Assembly: GCF_001887355.1 (NCBI RefSeq)
Contig: NZ_MPIN01000002.1
Coordinates: 968,510 to 1,032,509, forward strand
From: Cystobacter ferrugineus
GTDB taxonomy: Bacteria; Myxococcota; Myxococcia; Myxococcales; Myxococcaceae
Direction: 5' to 3'
DNA: 64,000 nt
Position 1 is the first letter of the stretch. Every line of letters begins with the position of its first letter. The notes beneath the pieces were generated by a model. The model was not told where the DNA came from and made no database searches. It saw nothing but the letters and a program-made list of their open reading frames with translations. A program made the translations under genes and the position numbers. Positions 9,253 through 16,989 of the stretch are shown here, in pieces.

Positions 9253-9915
9253 ATGAATAAGCCTTCTATTCTGCAGAGGTTTGGCGCTTCATTGCTCGGC
9301 CTGCTCCTTGTTTCCTGTAGTGCAGCGCGATCCCCGTTCCCTGGTCCCACTGGGGCACGTGATCTGTCCAGGTACGTACTTGTCGTCGAGGAGGCGTCCG
9401 ATGGACGGGTGACTCACTCCTGGAAGCCTCTCAGGGACTTCGACCTGACGATGTATCCGAGGCAGGTGAACGCCGACGGTTTTCATGGGCGGCTTGAACA
9501 GGTCGTGTTCACGGACCAGGAATGTCACCATCAATACGAGGTCTGTGTCCCCACCTGCCTTGCAAGCACCAGGATATTCCAGGTGGATAAGTATGTATAT
9601 GATTCAAGTCAGTATGGTCAGTGGAGGATCGGGAAGAAGCGGTACTGCCCGGAGGCATGCATGAAGCAACTCTCCATGTGCCTTGCGCAGGCGGAGGCCA
9701 GTCCTGTGCGATTCGAAGCCATGGACATCGCGGTTGATTGGGTCAGGCGACATCGAACCAGGATCCTGGCCGGTACAGTCATCATCATTGCCGGCGTCGC
9801 CTTCGTCGCCGTGGTCGGCGCTTCAGGTGGGGCTGCGCTCGTCTTCGTACCGGCCGTGCTGGTGGCTTCCTCGGAGAACCCCTTGGGGGTCGAGCTGACG
9901 CCGGAGACACCGTGA
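9253..9915 (+). CDS. Myxobacterial lipoprotein, first gene of a coupled pair
   Basis: Lipoprotein of 220 residues starting at ATG 9253 with lipobox LLVSC. After the motif YVLVVEEASDGRVTHSWKP comes a cysteine-rich stretch (CHHQYEVCVPTC ... CPEACMKQLSMC) and then a hydrophobic segment (about residues 170-205) preceded by VDWVRRHRTR. From memory, this arrangement recurs in myxobacterial lipoproteins found beside toxin- or immunity-like genes. No toxin domain is visible here, and the function is unknown. The stop overlaps the GTG start of the next gene. Base composition is clearly lower in GC than the neighbours, suggesting a mobile or recently acquired pair. Confidence 0.8.
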   Translation: MNKPSILQRFGASLLGLLLVSCSAARSPFPGPTGARDLSRYVLVVEEASDGRVTHSWKPLRDFDLTMYPRQVNADGFHGRLEQVVFTDQECHHQYEVCVPTCLASTRIFQVDKYVYDSSQYGQWRIGKKRYCPEACMKQLSMCLAQAEASPVRFEAMDIAVDWVRRHRTRILAGTVIIIAGVAFVAVVGASGGAALVFVPAVLVASSENPLGVELTPETP

Positions 9916-10724
9916 CGATCTCCAAGCTGTTCTCCGCATCGGAAGCACTGGTTGCCGATCAGTGGCGGAAGCTCCAGCCGCCTGGTGACTCCAAGGCATA
10001 CCGTCTCCTGAAAGAGGCGGGCTTCTTCATTTGGCGGACAGGCCAGCTCTATCGCTTCGAGGACTACCTCTCACGCCCCTCAGCGGACCGTGCTGTCGAT
10101 GTGAGAACCTCCTGGTGTGGCGAGAATGGCGAGGAGGCCAGCGAGGCCTGGCAGACTCTCTCTCGAATTCGAGACACCTTGCGATCCGCGGAGAAGAAGA
10201 ATCTCATCCAGGTCGCCAGGGCTCAGCTCGAATTCATTGCTTCAACAGGCCAATGCGAGGAATTTCACGACTACCTGAAGACCTTCTACCGTAATCCTCC
10301 TCCGGTCATCGCCCGATTCGACACGCGCGACGAGGCGGAGACCTGGTTGAGGAACCTCCCCGAGCCGCCCAGCAGCGCATATATCCTGGTGGGGAATGAA
10401 TATCTGGAGGTCTTCTACTTTCGCGAGAGGGGTGTGCGTGCCCTCCGACGCGATTACGCACTGGAACGATTCATCGAGGCTGTCACGTCACGCGGGTTGC
10501 CTGCCCCGGCGGCCTCGTTCGACACCCATGCGGAGGCAGCGGCCTGGTGGAAGAGTCACCCTGCTCCATCCTTGTCGGCCTTCGTGCGGATCGCGGGCGA
10601 ACACCACCTCGCGGTGTATCACAAGAAGATCGATTACCGCTCGCTACACCCCCTCTCCATCCTGGAAGACTGGCGGAGGGAGCAGGAAAGAATCGCAGAG
10701 CAAGAGAAGACGCGGAGCAGGTGA
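9912..10724 (+). CDS. Duplicated-repeat protein, partner of the upstream lipoprotein
   Basis: Soluble 270-residue protein with no signal peptide. GTG at 9912 overlaps the previous stop (GTGA), so the two are co-translated. The C-terminal part contains two tandem units of about 65 residues: ARFDTRDEAETWLRN...EYLEVFYF and ASFDTHAEAAAWWKS...HHLAVYHK, an internal duplication. Such coupled cytoplasmic partners of myxobacterial lipoproteins could be immunity-like or regulatory. The sequence shows no catalytic motif. GC is lower than in the flanking genes. Confidence 0.78.
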   Translation: MTISKLFSASEALVADQWRKLQPPGDSKAYRLLKEAGFFIWRTGQLYRFEDYLSRPSADRAVDVRTSWCGENGEEASEAWQTLSRIRDTLRSAEKKNLIQVARAQLEFIASTGQCEEFHDYLKTFYRNPPPVIARFDTRDEAETWLRNLPEPPSSAYILVGNEYLEVFYFRERGVRALRRDYALERFIEAVTSRGLPAPAASFDTHAEAAAWWKSHPAPSLSAFVRIAGEHHLAVYHKKIDYRSLHPLSILEDWRREQERIAEQEKTRSR

Positions 10725-10730
10725 TTGTCC

Positions 10731-10880
10731 ATGTCACCGTCGTCGCCCGTGGCACGCGCCTCGTATGGACGCATCGAGCATCAAGTGCGCTCCGGCACCA
10801 CGGTCATCGTGGCCGAAGATGCCGCGCTCTTCGGTGCTGCCGGCGTCCCTACCGTGACCACGCCCGACATGCACGCCTGA
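10731..10880 (+). pseudogene. Small ORF or gene fragment, 49 aa
   Basis: An ATG-started 49-codon frame encodes IEHQVRSGTTVIVAEDAALF and GAAGVPTVTTPDMHA. It reads like the inside of an alpha/beta protein rather than random GC-rich codons. It begins 6 bp after the preceding stop and ends before any complete domain. It is most likely a remnant; a genuine small protein is possible. The family is not recognised. Confidence 0.3.
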
Positions 10881-10929
10881 CTGCGCTCGCACGCGGCCCT
10901 CGTCGTCGGAATGATGACGGTGGGTTGTC

Positions 10930-11070
10930 GGGCCTCCGCGCCATCTTGATACGGCGATAGTTGTAGAACGGCGCCTCGACGGCTTCAGTCCGTGCTTTTT
11001 GCGCAACTCGCGATGATAGACGAGGTACACGAGGTCGAGCGCGGCGTCCGCCAGCCCTGGCTGAAGCTAG
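10930..11070 (-). pseudogene. Gene remnant in two frames
   Basis: The minus strand carries LADAALDLVYLVYHRELRKK followed one frame over by VEAPFYNYRRIKMARRPDN, with a stop just upstream of the first piece at about 11070. Both pieces look like coding sequence of one protein split by a frameshift near 10985. The family is unknown. Together with the fragment at 10731 and the broken DeoR gene this makes 10.7-11.9 kb a patch of gene decay. Confidence 0.3.
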
Positions 11071-11175
11071 CGGAATGTTGTTCGAGTCGCGGTGACCCGC
11101 GAGCCAGCACTTCAGTTCGCCGTGGGCCTGGGCGCGACGGCTCCGTGTCGCCTCGGGCCGGCGCCGGGCGGCTCT

Positions 11176-11887
11176 TCACCCCCGCACGATGTCCAGCCCC
11201 GCGTGGGTGAGGGTGAGGATTACCTCGTCGGACGCGGCCCGGTCCGTCACCAGCCGGTCGACGATGGACAGCGGCCCCACGAGGAACGGCGCCGTGGTGC
11301 CCAACTTCTCTCCCGCGGCGACCACCATGACCTCCGCGGCGGCGCCCACCATCGCCCGTTTGACCTCGGCGTCCTCGTGGCTGAACACGCCCAGGCCGAT
11401 GTCCGGGTGCACGCTCGCGGTCCCCAACACGCACAGGTCCGCGCGCACCGAGCGGTAGCCCAGGAGCGTCTCGGCGCCCGCCATGGAGCGCGACTCCTTG
11501 ACGAGCCGTCCTCCGAGCACGATGACCTCCACCGTCGGATGCTCCGCCAGCGCCGATGCGACCGGCAGGCCGTGGGTGACGACGGTCAGCGGCGATCCCT
11601 CGGCACGTGCGTGGCGACGGCCAGGGCCGTGGTCCCCGCGTCGAAGAACACCACCTGGCCGGCGCGCAGGAAGCCGGCCGCGGTGGTGGCGATGACGCTC
11701 TTGGCCTCCACCGATTCGTGGTGCCGCCCCTCATAGGTGGGCGAGGCCGGCGTCCGGGGCACGGCCCCTCCGTACACCCGGCGCAGCAGTCCGCCAGGGC
11801 GTCCAGGATGCGCTTGCGCCGCTCCCGGGTGAGCGTGCGTCCCGCCTCCCGGCCCTTTTCGGGCTCTGAATCCGACGAATCGTGCAT
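11176..11887 (-). pseudogene. DeoR-family regulator, HTH deleted and frameshifted
   Basis: The N-terminal LTRERRKRILDALA runs directly, at about 11795, into a different frame giving GLLRRVYGGAVPRTP, so the segment that normally encodes the helix-turn-helix (about 40 residues) is missing and the frame is lost. The sugar-phosphate-sensing domain follows (AGFLRAGQVVFFDAGTTALA), then near 11593 a single missing base ends the frame (AVATHVPRDRR-stop) where relatives continue DLPLTVVTHGLP. The rest (VEVIVLGGRLVKESRSMAG) is intact to 11176. DeoR proteins repress sugar-phosphate genes; the HAD phosphatase gene diverging at 11989 was the likely target and may now be unregulated. Confidence 0.82.
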
Positions 11888-11988
11888 GTCGTGCCTCCCG
11901 TCGCTGGACTCCATGCCTGATTCGGCGGCTAGATGCCCCAGCAACGTGCGCGAACGTGCGGATTCGTGAACCTCCCAGGAGTGCCCCC

Positions 11989-12663
11989 ATGCAGCCAGGA
12001 ACCTCGCGTCCCTACCCATTCGACGCCGTCCTGTTCGACCTGGACGGCGTCATCATCGACACGACGGCCCTCCACTACCGGGTGTGGGACACGTTCGCGC
12101 GTGCGCGGGGCCATGTGCCCACCCCGGCCGAGCTCCTCGCCACCAACGGACGCCGGTGCGCGGAGACGCTCCAGGCATGGTTCGGACCGGGGCTCGCGGA
12201 GAGCGACATCGCGGCCTTCACGCATGAACTCGAAGCCATGGTCCAGCACCAGCTCGCCACCGAGCCGGTATCGGCGGTGCCCGGGGTGCACCGCTTCCTG
12301 GAGGAGCTGCGACGCGCGGGGGTGCCCTGGGCCCTGGGCACGAGCGCGACGGCGGCGAACGCCGAGCTGTCCCTGTCCCGGCTGGGGTTGGGCGAGCTGT
12401 TCCCGGTCCGGGTGACGGCGGCGGACGTCACCCGGGGCAAGCCCGATCCCGAGGTGTACCTGAAGGCGGCCGCGGCCCTGGGGGTGGCGCCCTCCGCCTG
12501 CGTGGTGATCGAGGACTCGGTGCTCGGGCTGCGAGCGGGCCGGGCCGCGGGTGCCCGGTGTCTGGCATTGAGCACCACGTTCCCGCGCGACGTCCTGGTG
12601 AACGAAGCTCCCACGTGGCTCGCGGAGGACTTCCGCGCGCTGCCCTTTTCCGTCTCTCCCTGA
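11989..12663 (+). CDS. HAD-family phosphatase, beta-phosphoglucomutase-like
   Basis: Cytoplasmic HAD hydrolase of 224 residues. Motif I is VLFDLDGVIIDT with the two catalytic Asp residues, motif II TSAT near residue 120, motif III the Lys in RGKPDPEVY, and motif IV VIEDSVLGLRAG. An alpha-helical C1 cap lies between motifs I and II, as in beta-phosphoglucomutase or sugar-phosphate phosphatases. ATG at 11989 places the domain 12 residues in. It is divergent from a DeoR pseudogene, consistent with a sugar-phosphate substrate; the exact substrate is unknown. Confidence 0.88.
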   Translation: MQPGTSRPYPFDAVLFDLDGVIIDTTALHYRVWDTFARARGHVPTPAELLATNGRRCAETLQAWFGPGLAESDIAAFTHELEAMVQHQLATEPVSAVPGVHRFLEELRRAGVPWALGTSATAANAELSLSRLGLGELFPVRVTAADVTRGKPDPEVYLKAAAALGVAPSACVVIEDSVLGLRAGRAAGARCLALSTTFPRDVLVNEAPTWLAEDFRALPFSVSP

Positions 12664-12838
12664 AACCTGCTTCAACCCGTGACGTGAATCCTCCCTCCCG
12701 TCCGCGCTCGACAGCGCTCGGCGGAGCCCTGTCTGTCCTATCGCTGTTCACGAGTACCCATTCGAGCCGCTCGACGCGATTCGGCGGCGCTTCCCCCGTC
12801 TAGGATTGCCGGAACAAAATCTCCCTGGGGGGTACGAC

Positions 12839-14359
12839 ATGATGAAGCGAGGGTATTGGCTCTCATCCTTGTTGTTGGTGGTCCTCGCCATCCAGTCCTG
12901 TTCGGGCGGGAACCCGGAGCCCCCCACGACACCCTCGAGGGACGCCCCCGTCGTCATCGTCGGCGCGGGTCTGACGGGGCTGACCCTGGCCTACGAGCTG
13001 AACAAGGCGGGCATCAACTCACTGCTCCTCGAGGCGGCTCCGCGCCTGGGCGGCCGCGTCCAGACGATCACCTTCGCCGACGGCGCCACCGCCGAGGCTC
13101 ACATGGAGGAGTTCTTCGAGCGCAGCCCCGCGGTGGCGCTGCTGCGGGAGCTCAACCTCCCCTTGAGCGAGGACGTCGCCCACTCGTCCGTGCGGCTCGA
13201 TGGGCGGATCCATCCCTACCAGGGTGAAGGGGCACGCGACACGTACCTCGCGGGGATCTTCAACGAAGAGGAGCGCGCGGCGTTCCTCCGGTGGAACACC
13301 AAGGCCTGGAACCTCTACTCCCAGCTACACGCCAGCCATGAGGCGGGAACGCCGCTGACGCCGGAGCTGGACGCGCTCATGCACATCAACTTCGCGGAGT
13401 TCATCGCCCGCGACGAACTTCCGCACAAGGTCAGTGAGTGGATCCGCGTCACGCTGGAGCCCGAGATCGCCATCGAGTGGGACAAGATCTCCGCGCTCGA
13501 CGGCCTCGACGAGATGCGCCTCTTCCTGGATTCACCGGAGGGGTTCGGCGAGAAGAACTACCACGTCCTCGGGGGCAACACGCTTTTCACCGAGGGGCTC
13601 GCCGCCCACCTGCGTCCTGGCCAGCTCATGACCCAGGCCCGCGTCACCGCCATCGAGCAGACGGACTCGGGCGTGAAGGTGAGGGTCCTCCAGGATGACC
13701 GCCAGTTCCTCGACATCACCGGGCGGATGGTGGTGGTCACCGTGCCGGTCAATGTCCTGGGGAGGATCCAGTTCTCGCCTTCGCTCAGCCGCGAGAAGTG
13801 GCGGGCCATCCAGACAACGAGGATGGGGAGCTACGTCAAGGTGCACTTCCGTGTCGCGCCCGAGGCGTCCCCGTTGTGGGAGGTGAATGGTGAGAACGTC
13901 CTGACGCTGCTCTCGGACTCGCCGGCCGGCAGCATCTACGACGTGACGGATCTTCAGGAGGACGAGCAGGAGCCTCGGGATCGCGTCCTCACCCTGCTCC
14001 TGCACGCCCGGTTCGCGCGCGATGTCATGAACCTGCCGGTCGACGAGATGCGCGAGAAGAGCGCGGAGGCCCTCGACAACCTCTTCCCGGGCATCCGCCA
14101 GCACATCCGCTCCGCGGAGATCTTCGTCTACCCGCAGGCGGTGGCCTACTGGCCCTTGGAGCTCGGGCGCTCCCGCTTCGATGCCCTCGCGAACGAGCTG
14201 CGCCGTCCCCAGGGCCGCCTCTACATCGGAGGCGACACGACGGAGAACAGCCACTCGGAAGGGGCCGTTATCGCCGGGCTCCGGATCGCGCGGCAGATCA
14301 TCGAGCGTCGGGGCGAGCTGCGGGAGCGAGTGGATTCTCCCCGGGCCGCCGCGCGGTAG
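12839..14359 (+). CDS. Flavin-containing amine oxidase, lipoprotein
   Basis: FAD-dependent amine oxidoreductase (monoamine oxidase/phytoene desaturase superfamily), 506 residues. The Rossmann motif VVIVGAGLTGLTLAYELNKA is followed by LLLEAAPRLGGRVQT; a C-terminal FAD motif is LYIGGDTTENSHSEGAVIAGL. The N-terminus (MMKRGYWLSSLLLVVLAIQSC) is a lipoprotein signal, so the enzyme is exported, which is less usual for this family. ATG at 12839 follows a GGGGGG Shine-Dalgarno; a second ATG is the next codon. The substrate amine cannot be named. Confidence 0.9.
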   Translation: MMKRGYWLSSLLLVVLAIQSCSGGNPEPPTTPSRDAPVVIVGAGLTGLTLAYELNKAGINSLLLEAAPRLGGRVQTITFADGATAEAHMEEFFERSPAVALLRELNLPLSEDVAHSSVRLDGRIHPYQGEGARDTYLAGIFNEEERAAFLRWNTKAWNLYSQLHASHEAGTPLTPELDALMHINFAEFIARDELPHKVSEWIRVTLEPEIAIEWDKISALDGLDEMRLFLDSPEGFGEKNYHVLGGNTLFTEGLAAHLRPGQLMTQARVTAIEQTDSGVKVRVLQDDRQFLDITGRMVVVTVPVNVLGRIQFSPSLSREKWRAIQTTRMGSYVKVHFRVAPEASPLWEVNGENVLTLLSDSPAGSIYDVTDLQEDEQEPRDRVLTLLLHARFARDVMNLPVDEMREKSAEALDNLFPGIRQHIRSAEIFVYPQAVAYWPLELGRSRFDALANELRRPQGRLYIGGDTTENSHSEGAVIAGLRIARQIIERRGELRERVDSPRAAAR

Positions 14360-14493
14360 GCGACCGCGGCGCGTGGGCTTCATCCGCATCCCCTCAGCCC
14401 ATGAATTCGCCAGGAGTGACAGGGCGGCGGCTCGCCCCTTCTCCCCAGGACCCGGCTAGGCTCGCGCGACCAGAGCCCTTGGGAGAACGTCCG

Positions 14494-15411
14494 ATGAAAC
14501 CGCTCCACCTCGTCGCCGCGAGCCTCGCCCTCATCCTCGCCCTGCCTTCGTCCGCCCAGCCGGCGGCCCCCACCCCGCCGGCCGCGCGCGACCGGCCGTC
14601 GAACTGGAACACGCCCACCAAGCCGTTCCGGATCATCGACAACATCTATTACGTCGGCACCGAGGGCCTCGGCTCCTACCTCTTCGTGACACCGGAGGGC
14701 CACATCCTGCTCGACGGCGCGCTGCCGGAGTCCGCCCCGCTCATCGAGGCCAACATCCAGAAGCTCGGCTTCAAGCTCTCGGACATCAAGTACCTGCTCA
14801 ACAGCCACGCGCACTTCGACCACTCGGGGGGCCTGGCTCAGTTGAAGAAGGACACTGGCGCCACGCTGATCGCGAGCGAGCGCGACCAGTCGGCGCTCGA
14901 GGGCGGCTTCTACCTGGGCAACGAGGACGAGGGAGCGACCGTGCCCAAGGTGAAGGTCGACCGCGCCATCCAGGATGGCTACCAGTTGAAGCTCGGCGGC
15001 CGCACCTTCACGGCCCACCTGACGCCCGGGCACTCGCGCGGCTGCACCTCGTGGGGCTTCGAGGCGAAGGACGGGGGAAAGACCCATCCGGGGCTCGTCT
15101 TCTGCTCGGCCACCATCGCGGCCAACCGGCTGGTGGAGCGGCCGCAGTATGAGGGCATCGTCGGCGACTACCGCTCCACTTTCCAGAAGGCCGCCCGGCT
15201 GAAGGTCGATGTCTTCCTCGCCCCCCATCCGGAGTTCTTCGACCTGTCCGGCAAGCGCGTGAAGCTGGCGGCGGGCGCCCGTCCCAACCCGTTCATCGAC
15301 CCGGCGGGCTACCAGGGCTTCATCGCCAGGCTGAAGGCGGCCTTCGAGGTGGGCCTGAAGGAGCAGCAGGACGCGGCGGCGGCCAAGGCGGTCAAGGCCA
15401 AGGGGCCGTGA
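14494..15411 (+). CDS. Subclass B3-like metallo-beta-lactamase
   Basis: Periplasmic MBL-fold zinc hydrolase of 305 residues with a signal peptide ending SSA-QPA. Zinc ligands are visible in LLNSHAHFDHSGG (HxHxDH), TPGHSRGCTSW and the late His in APHPEFF. The layout (HAHFDHSGG, GHSRGCTSW, HPEFF) is that of subclass B3 beta-lactamases such as L1/THIN-B. ATG at 14494 follows GGGAGAACGTCCG. Many environmental B3 proteins hydrolyse beta-lactams, but actual activity is inferred. It stands downstream of, and in the same direction as, the amine oxidase, 134 bp apart. Confidence 0.88.
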   Translation: MKPLHLVAASLALILALPSSAQPAAPTPPAARDRPSNWNTPTKPFRIIDNIYYVGTEGLGSYLFVTPEGHILLDGALPESAPLIEANIQKLGFKLSDIKYLLNSHAHFDHSGGLAQLKKDTGATLIASERDQSALEGGFYLGNEDEGATVPKVKVDRAIQDGYQLKLGGRTFTAHLTPGHSRGCTSWGFEAKDGGKTHPGLVFCSATIAANRLVERPQYEGIVGDYRSTFQKAARLKVDVFLAPHPEFFDLSGKRVKLAAGARPNPFIDPAGYQGFIARLKAAFEVGLKEQQDAAAAKAVKAKGP

Positions 15412-15496
15412 ACCGCCTCCAGGCGTATAAGAAAACACCCTGCTGGACCAGGTCATCGCCTGGGCGGCGCCTTGAAGCCCCTGCGCCAGGGCTGAA

Positions 15497-16234
15497 TCAC
15501 CGCCGCTCGGGCGGGGGGACGAACACGCCGAACACGCGCGTCTCCTCGCCGGCCTCGGCATCCTGCTCCTCGGTCGCCACCATCCACCCCTTGGGGAAGG
15601 CACGCAGCTCCAGCAGGGGCTCGCCTCCCGCGTATCCCTGTGCCGTGGGCTGGAGTTGTGCCCGGCGAGGCCCCTCCTCCCGCCCCAGTCCCGTCCACAG
15701 CCGCCCCTGCCACCGCGGCTCCGGCGGCTCGCCCTGGCCCCGGAAGTAGTGGTTGTCGAGCTGCTCACTCGCCGAGCCCAGGTAGTCGATGTCGGACTCG
15801 CTCTCCGGCCACTGCTCGAAGAGCGTCACGCGCAGGCCCCCGTCCGCGGTGGGCGACAGCTCGATCGACGCCAGGAGGATGTGCTGCTGGCGCCGCTCCG
15901 CCCCCTTGTATCGCTCCCGGAAGGTCATCCCCCACAAGCGGACGGTGTGGGTGGGTGCCTGGCCCCGCCGTGCGTCCCCGAAGGCGGCGGCCGCCAGACA
16001 CACGCCCTTGTAGTTGGAGGGTGTCTCCGGAACACAGTTGTCGCTGGTGGCCAGCGCCTTCACCCACCCGGCCCGGTGGGCAGCGCCGGGCGCCTCTTTC
16101 ACGGCCAGGGGTCTCTGGGTCGCCTCGGTCGCCTGGGTCGTCTCGGTCGCCTCGGACTGCTTCCTCTTCGTGCATCCCGCGGCGCCCAGGGCCACCGCGC
16201 AGCTCACCGCCATTCCCGCCAGAAACAGCCTCAC
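15497..16234 (-). CDS. Hypothetical lipoprotein, 245 aa
   Basis: Lipoprotein with signal MRLFLAGMAVSCAVALGAAGC starting at GTG 16234, with a strong GGAGGGG Shine-Dalgarno 7 bp upstream. A Thr/Glu/Ala-rich linker (SEATETTQATEATQ) precedes a globular domain containing LWGMTFRERYKGAERRQQH and LRVTLFEQWPESESDIDYLG. No family is recognised and no catalytic motif is evident. Convergent with the beta-lactamase-like gene. Confidence 0.75.
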   Translation of the reverse strand: MRLFLAGMAVSCAVALGAAGCTKRKQSEATETTQATEATQRPLAVKEAPGAAHRAGWVKALATSDNCVPETPSNYKGVCLAAAAFGDARRGQAPTHTVRLWGMTFRERYKGAERRQQHILLASIELSPTADGGLRVTLFEQWPESESDIDYLGSASEQLDNHYFRGQGEPPEPRWQGRLWTGLGREEGPRRAQLQPTAQGYAGGEPLLELRAFPKGWMVATEEQDAEAGEETRVFGVFVPPPERR

Positions 16235-16267
16235 GTCACGCCCCTCCGTTCGCGTTCGCTCGAAGCG

Positions 16268-16329
16268 TATAAAAGGAGGGGAGGCCTGTGGCGGGGGAGG
16301 GGAGGAGCGGAGGGGCCGAGGAGGGCCGC
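16268..16329. repeat. Dispersed ~62-bp repeat, copy 1
   Basis: Begins TATAAAAGGAGGGGAGGCCT and ends GGAGGGGCCGAGGAGGGCCG. A second copy is at 49531-49593 and a shorter, weaker one at 19374-19418. The last 21 bases are identical in the two full copies. It lies in the divergent intergenic region between two lipoprotein genes. Confidence 0.75.
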
Positions 16330-16479
16330 TGAAGGGAGCCGCCCGTGCCGCCTTCGGCGTCGGTGGTGAAACCCACGCCGGAGGTGATACGGAACAAGGA
16401 GGAGCTCAACTTCCGGCGTGGAGCTGGAATCAGGTACCCTGCCGAGCGGAGGCCGCACTCGGCAGTCCTGGAGCACTCC

Positions 16480-16971
16480 ATGCTTCGCATCCTCAGCAGC
16501 GTACTGGTTGTCCTCACCCTGAGCGGCTGTGCGGCAGCGCCTCCTCGCCAACCCGCGACCACCCCGCCCACAGGAGCCGCACCCATGCACCTCGGCAACT
16601 TTTCCGTCAGCCTCTCCGTCAAGGACCTCGCCGTCTCCCGCGCGTTCTACGAGAAGCTCGGCTTCCGTGCCATCGGCGGTGACCAGGCCCAGAACTGGCT
16701 CATCATGCAGAACGAGACCAGCACCATCGGCCTCTTCCAAGGCATGTTCGACAAGAACATCCTGACGTTCAACCCGGGCTGGGACCGCAATGCCAATCCA
16801 CTCGCCGACTTCGACGACGTCCGCGAGCTCCAGCGGACCCTCCAGGCCCGCGGCCTCACCCTCACCTCCGCCGCCGACGAGTCCTCCACTGGCCCCGCGA
16901 GCCTCATGCTCATCGACCCCGATGGCAACCCCATCCTGATTGATCAGCACGTCCCGAAGCCGAAGCGCTGA
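16480..16971 (+). CDS. VOC-family protein with lipoprotein signal
   Basis: Vicinal-oxygen-chelate (glyoxalase/bleomycin-resistance fold) protein of 163 residues. The domain starts HLGNFSVSLSVKDLAVSRAF and ends LIDPDGNPILIDQH, with the usual two beta-alpha-beta-beta-beta halves. The ATG at 16480 adds a lipoprotein signal (MLRILSSVLVVLTLSGC). The ATG at 16585 (MHLGNF) would give an ordinary cytoplasmic VOC protein. The lipoprotein signal is intact and well formed, so export of a VOC domain looks real. Substrate unknown. Confidence 0.82.
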   Translation: MLRILSSVLVVLTLSGCAAAPPRQPATTPPTGAAPMHLGNFSVSLSVKDLAVSRAFYEKLGFRAIGGDQAQNWLIMQNETSTIGLFQGMFDKNILTFNPGWDRNANPLADFDDVRELQRTLQARGLTLTSAADESSTGPASLMLIDPDGNPILIDQHVPKPKR

Positions 16972-16989
16972 GGACGTGCGCACGGCCCA

